From contig CALXLE010000090.1 of assembly GCA_944389115.1 (NCBI GenBank), forward strand, positions 1 through 53,595: 53,595 nt of DNA. Direction: 5' to 3'. How positions within the stretch are numbered: position 1 is the first letter of the stretch; each line of letters begins with the position of its first letter. This DNA comes from an uncultured Spirochaetaceae bacterium (GTDB lineage Bacteria; Spirochaetota; Spirochaetia; Sphaerochaetales; Sphaerochaetaceae). Made by a program: the position numbers and the translations under genes. The notes under the pieces were generated by a model. That model was not told where the DNA came from, did no database searches, and saw only the letters and a program-made list of their open reading frames with translations. This document shows, piece by piece, positions 26,600-34,311 of the stretch.

Positions 26600-27524
26600 A
26601 ATTTGGAGAAAAAAAAGATAATATACAGGATATGTTCATCTCAATTCTGCTGCAATCATATGCCGTGAGCGCACTTACTACAATCATCGGCATAATGACA
26701 AAACTGGAAACTGGCATGGAATGAACAATACACTTTATTGTTATCAGAACCACACATACTAGCCCAATGTCATTAAGTTAAAGCCCCAATAGAAATAGAA
26801 TGCATAATATGAAATACTAGCTTGCAGGCTGAAATGAATTGATGCTTGAATCACATGGATAACGGCAATGAAAAAACTGGGCAAGGCTATAAGTCTGTTC
26901 AGAAAACCCCAAAAATAATTCCAGTATAAAAAATCAGGCTGCTCTATAGATGAATGGTATGAAATGATTGTTTACGGCATCCCTGACAAAAGACGAACTG
27001 GCTGCAATGTAATATGAACTCCGTGACAAGCTTTTCAATCGTAATGGCCGGGCTTCTCCTGAGAGATAGAATGATTCATACCCCTTCACAGTTGACAACA
27101 ACTCCGGCGTCTTTATGCTTGTTCGATGCCGCTATACTCTTCATACTGTCAGCACAGGCCTTCCTCTCACATCCTTGTTTGCCCAGTTCTGGATCTCGTA
27201 ATCGATGAAGAATCCATCTGGCACTCAGACAGCAGCACTGAGATGCATCTGATTCACCGGCATACTGTGATTCTTATTATATTGGTCAATTCCATTTAAT
27301 CAAAGCAGTTATCATTGAAAGTCATAAACGTTTAACCGAAAAGGACTGGACTTTACTTATGAACTGTACACCACTTGTACATGCAGAAGGGAAAAATACT
27401 CAAAACAAATTGTTTCCATTGATGTGATTATCTGGCTCAGTGATAAATGAAAACTCCCCTACCGTGTAGCATACACATTAGGGGAGAAGCTATTTCTTAA
27501 ATGCTGGGGACGACACTTAATGCT
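26600..27524. other. About 0.9 kb with no recognisable gene, possibly decayed sequence
   Basis: All frames are broken by stops. On the minus strand between about 26930 and 27230 short stretches read like protein (for example an Asp-Tyr-Glu-Ile then Trp-Ala-Asn-Lys-Asp segment) but are interrupted, suggesting the ghost of a gene. At 27454-27486 CTCCCCTA and TAGGGGAG enclose an inner GTGTA/TACAC stem, giving a long hairpin. A short TGTAC/GTACA repeat lies near 27367. No transposase could be identified. Confidence 0.5.
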
Positions 27525-27528
27525 TAAT

Positions 27529-27562
27529 TAAAACTGGGCCGCTATAAAGATATAGAGCCCAG
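27529..27562 (-). terminator. Intrinsic terminator of lipoprotein gene 1
   Basis: Minus strand: CTGGGC, bulge, CTATA / TATAG, GCCCAG, followed by TTTTAATT. It lies about 29 bases after the stop codon. Confidence 0.75.
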
Positions 27563-27590
27563 CTCTGTACTTTGAGGCATACGGAAAGAA

Positions 27591-28625
27591 TTATACTTCC
27601 TGTATCTTTGTACAACCATTTACTACAACAAGATCCATAGCATCTGTCCTATCTGAATCATTCCATACAGCGTGTTCAGTATCAGCAGTCACACCGGAGA
27701 TGTCATTTCCCTCTCCCCAGTTGATTGTTGCACCAGCTGTACATGTAACAAGGACAGCTGCCTTCGTATCTGAAGAGAAAGTTGTACCGGAAACATTCAA
27801 TGTAACAGCCTTTGGGTCATCGACATACTGATCTGCAATCTTGATAGCTCTGTTATCTGCTCCTGTTGTAGAGCTCTTTCCATTGATTTTGCAGTCTTCG
27901 ACAGTTACGGTCTGACCATTGGCCTGAATCCAAAGCATATAAGCATCACCTGTACAATTAACATCAGAGATCGTTGAGTTTTTTATTGTAGCATTCTTTC
28001 CAACAACAATCGCATTGGTTGCTGTAACATTTTCCAAGACAACATTGCAACTGAAGATTATGTCATGACCATTCCAAGTTCCGCCATTAGCATTATATCC
28101 CGAGTTGTCGATAGTGGCGTTCTTGATTGTAAGTACAGCATCTTCATTCTTTGTATAGATTGCATTCCAGTCGGAATCGGTGTTGTTGAATGTAATAGTA
28201 TTTCCTTTACCGTCAATTACAATACTCTCTGTTTCCTCACTGCCAAACACAGACTTATCATTTGTTTCCCATGGAGCAATATCAATTGTGATATCCCCGG
28301 TAAGGATAATCTCTCCTTCTTTCTTTGTTGCCTCTAAGAACGCTTCTCCACTGTTGATATACTGCTCAACCTGTTTATTGCATCTTGTACACTTGCCATC
28401 CGCATCGAGCTCATGGCCAAGAGCCTCAATAGTCTGGGTCTCTGTCTCTGAGCATAATCTACATGTGCGCGTCTTCACGCCTTCCTCTGTGCAGGTTGCG
28501 TCCTTTATGATTGTCCATTCTCCAAATGCATGAACATGCGGCATGAAAATATATCTAGGTTGACATGCTGTGAATGCAAAAAGCATGAGTGTTATTCCGA
28601 TAATCGAGATGACAGTTTTCTTCAT
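27591..28625 (-). CDS. Phase-variable surface lipoprotein 1 with beta-helix-like repeats
   Basis: A 344-residue lipoprotein: signal peptide MKKTVISIIGITLMLFAFTA with Cys after FTA as lipobox. Residues ~30-85 carry a Cys-rich module (ATCTEEGVKTRTC, CRLC, CTRCNKQ), a zinc-ribbon-like motif also found in surface proteins of gut bacteria. The rest has regular short strands with Asn, Thr and Gly ladders (IVIDGKGNTITF, TIKNATIDN, VTVEDCKING), as in right-handed beta-helix proteins. The gene stands alone, with a good GGAGG and a terminator. A tract of 12 G lies between its -35 and -10. It resembles the lipoprotein at 39913 in layout and promoter. Binding partner unknown. Confidence 0.8.
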   Translation of the reverse strand: MKKTVISIIGITLMLFAFTACQPRYIFMPHVHAFGEWTIIKDATCTEEGVKTRTCRLCSETETQTIEALGHELDADGKCTRCNKQVEQYINSGEAFLEATKKEGEIILTGDITIDIAPWETNDKSVFGSEETESIVIDGKGNTITFNNTDSDWNAIYTKNEDAVLTIKNATIDNSGYNANGGTWNGHDIIFSCNVVLENVTATNAIVVGKNATIKNSTISDVNCTGDAYMLWIQANGQTVTVEDCKINGKSSTTGADNRAIKIADQYVDDPKAVTLNVSGTTFSSDTKAAVLVTCTAGATINWGEGNDISGVTADTEHAVWNDSDRTDAMDLVVVNGCTKIQEV

Positions 28626-28651
28626 TCTCTTATATCCTCCATTTGACTACA

Positions 28652-28684
28652 AATGTACCCCCCCCCCCCAACTTCTTTTGTCAA
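28652..28684 (-). promoter_or_regulatory. Poly-G phase-variable promoter of lipoprotein 1 (12 G)
   Basis: Minus strand: TTGACA (28684-28679), then AAAGAAGTT plus 12 G, then TACATT (28657-28652). The spacer is 21 bases, too long for efficient sigma-70-type promoters; eight G would give 17. This suggests an OFF or weak state in this genome. Confidence 0.7.
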
Positions 28685-28704
28685 GAGAAATTAGATGGCT
28701 TTGG

Positions 28705-28727
28705 ATGAAAATAAACTCCTATTTCTA
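28705..28727 (-). terminator. Hairpin upstream of the poly-G promoter, possible insulator terminator
   Basis: Minus strand: CTCCTA-GAAA-TAGGAG followed by TTTATTTT. It would stop read-through from the glnA-glnN side before it reaches lipoprotein 1. The surrounding 28735-28980 stretch shows no gene. Confidence 0.55.
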
Positions 28728-28985
28728 GGAGCAATTTATGAATCCATTAGTTACATCAATGTCCACGTCGGATTGAATTGATTTCATTCTCTATACATTT
28801 CTTATAAACGCTCATAGCATGAATATATGCATATCGGCATATGATTATACAGATTATTCCCACAGTCCTGATAGAAACATAGGCAATGACGACTTTGCTC
28901 TCATGCAGCCATTCATTCTTATATCAAATTATGTGTCGCGGCTTAACTCAATGACATTGAGGCTTCCTGTGGAATGAGTTATAGG

Positions 28986-29023
28986 AAAGTCCGCAGATAG
29001 CCTTTGAATGACTACCTGCGGAC
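28986..29023 (-). terminator. Intrinsic terminator of the glnA-ANTAR-glnN operon
   Basis: GTCCGCAG, G bulge, TAG / CTA, T bulge, CTGCGGAC, followed by TTTCC. It starts seven bases after the glnN stop. Confidence 0.75.
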
Positions 29024-29029
29024 AGATCC

Positions 29030-31105
29030 TCAGACATAGAAGAGGATTTCAGAATATGTAGGAACAGGCCATGAGGATTTATCAGCAAATGTCTCAAGTT
29101 CATCGCTGATTCTCCTCGCAGCTTCCATTGCAGGGATAATCCTGTCAGCTGCATAGAAGGCGGCCTTCTCTGTCTCCTCCGGGCTTGCTGCAACGCATTC
29201 ATCGAGCTCATCGGTCTTGAGCATCAGCTCATCACAGAGCGAGCTGACCTTCGCGCAGAGAGCCTTGTCCGCATTGGCGGCAACGCCTATGCTCTCCTTG
29301 GTCTGTACAGAAGAAGCCAGGGATGCGGAGAAGCGGAGCGAAGCCGGGAGAATCTGCCTCCTCAGCATCTCGATCATCGTGACGGCCTCGATATGTATTG
29401 CCTTCTGATACTCATCAAGCGATATCTCGAGTCTGGATTCCATCTCCTCCTTCGTATATATCCTGTGCCTTCTGAAAAGCTCCACATTCTTGCCGTCGCA
29501 GTAATGGACAAGGGCATCAGGGGTTCTCTTGTAGTTCGAAAGTCCCCTTCTCTCTGCCTCAGCCTCCCATTCCTTGCTGTAGCCATTTCCGTTGAAGAGT
29601 ATTCTCCTGTGCTTTTCCAGCTCCCTTTTTATCAATGCGTTCAGTGATGCATTGAAGTCATCGGAGCCCTCAAGCTCATCGCAGAAATCCTTCAGAGCAT
29701 CGGCCACTGCCGTATTCAGCATGACATTGGTACATGCGATGTTGAATGATGAGCCGGGCATGCGGAACTCGAACTTGTTGCCGGTGAATGCAAACGGGCT
29801 CGTCCTGTTCCTGTCCGAGTTATCGCGGGCAAGCTTAGGAAGGACGCTTGTCCCGATATCAAGACGGGAGGATGATGTCCTGCCTTTGAATGGCTTATCC
29901 TCGATGATCGATTCGATTACCGATTCAAGCTCATCTCCTACGAATATCGATACGATTGCAGGAGGTGCCTCGTTTGCTCCAAGCCTGTGATCGTTACCAG
30001 CGCTGGCAACACTTATACGCAGCAGATCCTGATACTCATCGACAGCCTTTATTACGGCCGTCAGGAAGAGAAGGAACTGTGCATTATCCTTCGGGGTCTT
30101 TCCCGGATCAAGGAGGTTCTCACCCTCATCTGTGCTGAGAGCCCAGTTGTTGTGCTTTCCCGATCCGTTGATGCCCTCAAAGGGTTTTTCGTGGAGGAGG
30201 CATGCAAAGCCATGGCGCTCAGCAACCTTCTTCATCATCTCCATCGTAAGCTGGTTCGCATCGGTTGCCTTGTTGGCATTGTCGAAGATCGGAGCCATCT
30301 CATGCTGGCAAGGGGCAACTTCGTTATGCTCGGTCTTCGCTGTTATGCCAAGCTTCCAGAGCTCCTCATCGAGATCGGCCATGAAAGCCTTGACCCTGGG
30401 CCTGATAGAGCCGAAATAGTGATCCTCCATCTCCTGGCCCTTCGCAGCAGGGGCGCCAATAAGCGTCCTTCCAGTAAGCCTGAGATCGAGACGCTTCTGA
30501 TAGTCGCTCTTGTCGATGAGAAAATACTCCTGCTCGGCACCGATGGTGGCATTCACTCTCTTCACATGCTTACCGAAGAGCGCAAGCGTCCTTACAGCTT
30601 CACTGCTTATCGCATCCATGCTCCTCAGAAGCGGTGTTTTCTTATCGAGGATCTGGCCCGTATATGAGCAGAAAGCAGTGGGGATGCAGAGCGTATCATC
30701 CTTGATGAAGGCATAGCTTGTCGGATCCCATGCAGTATAGCCACGCGCCTCAAATGTCGCCCTGAGACCACCGGATGGGAAGCTGGATGCATCGGGCTCG
30801 CCCTTTGTCAGCTCCTTTCCGGAGAAATCCATTATGACGCAACCGTTCTTGTCTACTGTCAGGAAGCTGTCATGCTTCTCGGCTGTTATTCCTGTCATCG
30901 GCTGGAACCAATGGGTAAAATGCGTTGCGCCCTTGCTTACTGCCCATTCCTTCATCGCGGATGCCACGATATCAGCAACATCCTCATCGAGAGCCTTTCC
31001 TTCCAGCATGGTATTATGCAATGACTGATATACCTTTTTCGGAAGCATTTCCCTCATTACTTGATCGTTAAAGACCATCGAGCCAAACATCTCAGGTACG
31101 TTCAT
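29030..31105 (-). CDS. glnN: Glutamine synthetase type III
   Basis: A 691-residue GSIII, which makes glutamine from glutamate, ammonia and ATP and forms large double-ring oligomers. Diagnostic blocks are VNATIGAEQEYFLID, TAKTEHNEVAPCQHEMAPIF, LLHEKPFEGINGSGKHNNWAL, GNDHRLGANEAPPAIVSIF and KFEFRMPGSS, all present. Length is normal for the type, much longer than GSI. AGGAGG lies six bases before the ATG. It is the third gene after glnA and the ANTAR gene, with an 11-base gap, so it should share the glnA leader. Confidence 0.96.
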   Translation of the reverse strand: MNVPEMFGSMVFNDQVMREMLPKKVYQSLHNTMLEGKALDEDVADIVASAMKEWAVSKGATHFTHWFQPMTGITAEKHDSFLTVDKNGCVIMDFSGKELTKGEPDASSFPSGGLRATFEARGYTAWDPTSYAFIKDDTLCIPTAFCSYTGQILDKKTPLLRSMDAISSEAVRTLALFGKHVKRVNATIGAEQEYFLIDKSDYQKRLDLRLTGRTLIGAPAAKGQEMEDHYFGSIRPRVKAFMADLDEELWKLGITAKTEHNEVAPCQHEMAPIFDNANKATDANQLTMEMMKKVAERHGFACLLHEKPFEGINGSGKHNNWALSTDEGENLLDPGKTPKDNAQFLLFLTAVIKAVDEYQDLLRISVASAGNDHRLGANEAPPAIVSIFVGDELESVIESIIEDKPFKGRTSSSRLDIGTSVLPKLARDNSDRNRTSPFAFTGNKFEFRMPGSSFNIACTNVMLNTAVADALKDFCDELEGSDDFNASLNALIKRELEKHRRILFNGNGYSKEWEAEAERRGLSNYKRTPDALVHYCDGKNVELFRRHRIYTKEEMESRLEISLDEYQKAIHIEAVTMIEMLRRQILPASLRFSASLASSVQTKESIGVAANADKALCAKVSSLCDELMLKTDELDECVAASPEETEKAAFYAADRIIPAMEAARRISDELETFADKSSWPVPTYSEILFYV

Positions 31106-31115
31106 GATATTCCTC

Positions 31116-31667
31116 CTATGATAATTCCCTTATAATGCCCACCGCGGCATCTTCCAGGCTTATGCGGCAGTTCATTGCCTTCTTCTCAATATAGCTATGG
31201 GCTTCTGCCTCGCTCATGCCCCTTCTGCCAGCAAGAAGGCACTTGGCCTCTGTCAGCAGCTTCTCATTCTTAAGCCGGAGAAGAAGCTTTCTGTTCTTCT
31301 CCTCAACCTTCAGGATCTTCTCCCTGGCAACGCTGATTGCTCCCAGTACGGCAGAGAAACTATCCCTGCTTGATCCAGAAACGTACACACCCTGCTTCAT
31401 CATAATCGCAGCCATATGCGAGGAGAGCTCATCCGGCACGATGAGAACCGTATCTGCATCCATGGATGCTGCGAATACAGCGGTATCCTTCGAAGCGCTT
31501 CCTGGAAGCATCGCATCGACGATGACAAGAGATAGCTGGAAATCAAGGAGCTTCATCCTTGCCTCCTTTTCGCTTTCCGCCCTTATGAATGCGTATCCGC
31601 CAGGCCGGAAGAGCCTTTTTATCTCATCGCATCGTGCACGTTCTGCGACCACTAGCACCGTTTCCAT
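31116..31667 (-). CDS. ANTAR-domain antitermination regulator with receiver-like N terminus
   Basis: A 183-residue protein. Residues 1-120 look like a receiver fold with Asp51 in VIVDAML, but the usual N-terminal acidic pair and late Lys are not evident, so it may be a pseudo-receiver. A coiled-coil (residues ~118-135) leads into the ANTAR domain near 130-182: NEKLLTEAKCLLAGRRGMSE then AEAHSYIEKKAMNCRISLED. ANTAR proteins bind paired hairpins with six-base loops (A at 1, G at 4) and block terminators. It lies between glnA and glnN, like clostridial NitR-type regulators beside glnA. The three leaders described here are its likely targets. Confidence 0.88.
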   Translation of the reverse strand: METVLVVAERARCDEIKRLFRPGGYAFIRAESEKEARMKLLDFQLSLVIVDAMLPGSASKDTAVFAASMDADTVLIVPDELSSHMAAIMMKQGVYVSGSSRDSFSAVLGAISVAREKILKVEEKNRKLLLRLKNEKLLTEAKCLLAGRRGMSEAEAHSYIEKKAMNCRISLEDAAVGIIRELS

Positions 31668-31676
31668 AAAAATACC

Positions 31677-32963
31677 CTATATGAATCTGAAATACCTGCT
31701 GATCAGATAGTCATGATTCCTTCCATTTCTTTCGTACTCCACGGCCTCCGAAGCCCTATCCTCCAGATATCCGGAAACAATCCGCTCCGGAATGACCTTA
31801 TGGATGAAAGCGCTTCGCTCCGACTCCGCCACCGCCTCGGAAAGGCTTGCTGGGAGCCTTTCCGAAAGCGGCGAGGAAAGCATATCACCTGCCGCTTCCG
31901 GTTCTGCTTCAAGACCATCTGCGATGCCTTCAAAGCCCGCAGACAGAAGAAGGGAAATAAGGAGGTATGGATTGGCGGCAGGATCGGGGCTTCTGACTTC
32001 CATACGGCAGTCATGGCCTTCTGCTGATGGTATTCTGATGAGAGTTGATCTGTTCTGATGGCTCCACGATATTGTCGATGGCGCCTCAAACTGTCCCAGT
32101 CTCTCGTAGGATGATACAAGCGGATTGGCAAAGGATGTCATCTCCTTCATTCTCCTGAGAATACCTGACATGAACGACATGGCCTTGGGATCCTCTCTCT
32201 CAAAGAGATTCTCCTCATTCTCATAGAGTGACAGATTCATATGCAGGCCATTCCCGCTCTCATTCTCCAAGGGCTTTGGAAGGAATGAGGCGAAAAGCCC
32301 ATGCTGCTGGGCTATAGCCTTGACAGCGGTCTTGAATGTCATAAGATCATCGGCCGCCTTCAAAGGAGAGGAACAGCGGAAATCTATCTCATTCTGCCCA
32401 GGTCCGTGCTCATGATGGCTACGCTCAGGCTTCAATCCCATGTTCTCCAGAGCAAAGCATATTTCACGCCTGACGTTCTCTCCTCTATCAAGAGGAGCAA
32501 TATCGAAATAGCCAGCCTCATCAAAAGGCGTGAGCGTCGGGAAGCCCTTCTCATCTGTCTCAAAGAGGTAGAACTCACATTCAGGACCGACAAGGAATGA
32601 GTATCCTGATTTCCCGCTTTTCTTCTCTATCTCGGAAAGGAGGTATCTCACATCTCCTTCAAAAGGTCTTCTGTCGGGGTACGTGATGTAGCAGTAGAAC
32701 CTGGCAACGGCCCTGTCCGAAGGTCTCCATGGAAGCACGGAAAATGTATCAAGGTCAGGGAAAAGCAGCAGATCGGACTCGCTGATATTGAGAAAGCCCT
32801 TTATCGCGGAAGCATCGAATGAGACACCATGCAGTACCGCATGCTCGAGCTCATCGGCCATTATCGCAATATTCTTCTGTCTGCCGGAGATATCGCAGAA
32901 GGCAAGGCGGATGAACTTGATCTCATACTCCGCCAGCAGTTCTCTGATATCCTTTAAGTCCAT
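31677..32963 (-). CDS. glnA: Glutamine synthetase type I-like
   Basis: About 428 residues. Catalytic blocks seen are VGPECEFYLFE, SHHEHGPGQNEIDF, NESGNGLHMNLSL and STLIRIPSAEGHDCRMEVRS. It makes glutamine from glutamate and ammonia. ATG 32963 is chosen: AGGAGG-like GGAGG lies five bases upstream, and the apparent 31-residue N-terminal extension is the translated RNA leader with its terminator. The adenylylation-site loop of enterobacterial GlnA is not recognisable. First gene of the glnA-ANTAR-glnN operon; expression is probably controlled by antitermination in the leader. Confidence 0.93.
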   Translation of the reverse strand: MDLKDIRELLAEYEIKFIRLAFCDISGRQKNIAIMADELEHAVLHGVSFDASAIKGFLNISESDLLLFPDLDTFSVLPWRPSDRAVARFYCYITYPDRRPFEGDVRYLLSEIEKKSGKSGYSFLVGPECEFYLFETDEKGFPTLTPFDEAGYFDIAPLDRGENVRREICFALENMGLKPERSHHEHGPGQNEIDFRCSSPLKAADDLMTFKTAVKAIAQQHGLFASFLPKPLENESGNGLHMNLSLYENEENLFEREDPKAMSFMSGILRRMKEMTSFANPLVSSYERLGQFEAPSTISWSHQNRSTLIRIPSAEGHDCRMEVRSPDPAANPYLLISLLLSAGFEGIADGLEAEPEAAGDMLSSPLSERLPASLSEAVAESERSAFIHKVIPERIVSGYLEDRASEAVEYERNGRNHDYLISRYFRFI

Positions 32964-32981
32964 ATAGTCCTCCATTAACGG

Positions 32982-33063
32982 AAAAAGCGCCGCAGATACA
33001 TCAATCTGCAGCGCCCTTGCTGTCCATGGCTGAATATTAGGAAAACCAGGACGCAATAGTCAA
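32982..33063 (-). promoter_or_regulatory. glnA leader: promoter, ANTAR-type hairpin and terminator
   Basis: Promoter TTGACT (33063-33058), 18 bases, TAATAT (33039-33034), giving a start near 33027. Hairpin P1 is CAGC-AAGGGC-GCTG (33022-33009), six-base loop with A1 and G4. The terminator stem uses GCGC of P1, then GCAGAT/ATCTGC and GCGC, ending in TTTTT (33014-32982). P1 and the terminator exclude each other. A second canonical ANTAR loop is not evident: the terminator loop is TGATGT. Confidence 0.7.
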
Positions 33064-33116
33064 GTGGTTCCATGCGCGAATCTGCATTTTTATCCGGAAT
33101 ATATTCATGCATACAA

Positions 33117-33198
33117 TTGACAAGCGTCATCCATCTGTCGTAAAAGAACCTCAGAGAACAAGGACGTTCTAAGAAAGATCTTAGTGCGTCCTTTTTTT
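33117..33198 (+). promoter_or_regulatory. Glutamate synthase operon leader: promoter, ANTAR tandem hairpins and terminator
   Basis: Promoter TTGACA (33117-33122), 18 bases, TAAAAG (33141-33146), start near 33153. P1 is GAAC-AAGGAC-GTTC (33156-33169). Directly after it, P2 is TAAG-AAAGAT-CTTA (33170-33183). Both loops have six bases with A1 and G4, the ANTAR rule. The terminator pairs AGGACG (33161-33166, mostly the P1 loop) with CGTCCT (33187-33192) and ends in T7. P1 and terminator are mutually exclusive. Confidence 0.78.
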
Positions 33199-33216
33199 AT
33201 TTCCGGAGGTTTCCGA

Positions 33217-34311
33217 ATGAAGAAGGAAGGAGAAGTCAGGATCAGTTCAGGGTGTGCGATCAGTGGCATATTCTGCAGGGACGGCAGACGCATCACCGGC
33301 GAGGCAATCAAGAAAAGCATTGCCGTAATGCACAACAGATCGAATGGCCTTGGCGGAGGTTTCGCTGCTTATGGGATATACCCTCAGTACAAAGACTACT
33401 TCGCCCTGCATATATTCTATGAATCACAGGCTGCAAGAGAGGAGACGGAGAGATTCCTTGATAAGCGCTTCGACATAATAAACCTCTCTAAGATACCAGT
33501 AAGGCAGACGCCAAGAATCTCGGATGCACCGCTGATCTGGCGCTACTTCATCACCCCGCTCCCACACCTCCTCCAGGACAGCCAGCTCGATGAGGACGAA
33601 TACACATCCAGGGCAACAATCAGGATAAATGATTCGATTACTGGGGCGTACGTTGTCTCCTGCGGTAAGGATATGGGGGTATTCAAGGCTGTTGGATACC
33701 CGGAGGATGTCGCTGATTTCTACAGGATCGAGGAGTATGAGGGCTATTCCTGGACAGCGCACGGGCGCTATCCGACAAACACGCCAGGATGGTGGGCAGG
33801 CTCCCATCCATTCTCTCTTCTCGACCTTACTGTCGTCCATAATGGGGAGATATCATCATACGACGCGAACCGCAGAGCTGTTGAAATGTATGGCTACTCA
33901 TGCAATCTGCTGACAGACACAGAGGTCATTACATACATACTGGACTACCTGACAAGGAAGCAGGGGCTTTCCCTCAAGGAGTGCTCAGAGGTCATTGCTG
34001 CTCCATTCTGGACAACGATTTCCATCAAGGATGAGGAAGAGAAGAAGAGGCTTTCATATCTGAGGAAGATGTTCTCATCGTTCCTGATCACCGGACCGTT
34101 CTCGATCCTTGTCGGATTCAGGGGCGGAATGATGGCACTCAATGACAGGCTGAAGCTCAGGAGCCTTGTCGCTGCGGAGAAAGGAAACACAGTCTACTTC
34201 AGCTCGGAGGAGGCTGCGATAAGGGTCATCGAGGAGAATCCCGACAGAATCTGGGCACCGCGCGGAGGAGAAGCTGTGATTGTCACACTAGATAAGGAGG
34301 CAGGAAGATGA
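33217..34311 (+). CDS. Glutamate synthase, archaeal-type glutaminase (GATase II) subunit
   Basis: About 364 residues. The class II amidotransferase opening is SSGCAISGIF, with the candidate nucleophilic Cys near residue 11 rather than position 2, so a short propeptide would have to be removed, as in relatives of this family. It also contains MHNRSNGLGGGFAAYGIYP, WTAHGRYPTNTPGWWAGSHP and TVVHNGEISSYDANRRAVE. It releases ammonia from glutamine for the synthase subunit. ATG 33217 is chosen for its GGAGG; it follows a leader terminator. It overlaps the next gene in ATGA. Confidence 0.88.
   Translation: MKKEGEVRISSGCAISGIFCRDGRRITGEAIKKSIAVMHNRSNGLGGGFAAYGIYPQYKDYFALHIFYESQAAREETERFLDKRFDIINLSKIPVRQTPRISDAPLIWRYFITPLPHLLQDSQLDEDEYTSRATIRINDSITGAYVVSCGKDMGVFKAVGYPEDVADFYRIEEYEGYSWTAHGRYPTNTPGWWAGSHPFSLLDLTVVHNGEISSYDANRRAVEMYGYSCNLLTDTEVITYILDYLTRKQGLSLKECSEVIAAPFWTTISIKDEEEKKRLSYLRKMFSSFLITGPFSILVGFRGGMMALNDRLKLRSLVAAEKGNTVYFSSEEAAIRVIEENPDRIWAPRGGEAVIVTLDKEAGR

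Noticed and set aside
27014-27208. 64-codon plus-strand frame in the gene-poor gap
   Set aside because: No ribosome site and no recognisable motif; the region looks decayed on both strands.
28658-28669. Poly-G tract as a translational (frameshift) switch
   Set aside because: The tract lies before the Shine-Dalgarno and start codon, within the promoter spacer, so it can act only on transcription.
29592-30667. Plus-strand frames of 132 and 226 codons opposite glnN
   Set aside because: Antisense shadows of GSIII, whose motifs are complete.
32964-33056. 31-residue N-terminal extension of GlnA
   Set aside because: The extension is the translated RNA leader with promoter-proximal hairpin and terminator; GGAGG lies before ATG 32963.
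33117-33216. T-box or metabolite riboswitch before the glutamate synthase operon
   Set aside because: The leader from the predicted start to the gene is only about 65 bases and lacks T-box elements; the paired six-base loops fit ANTAR targets better.
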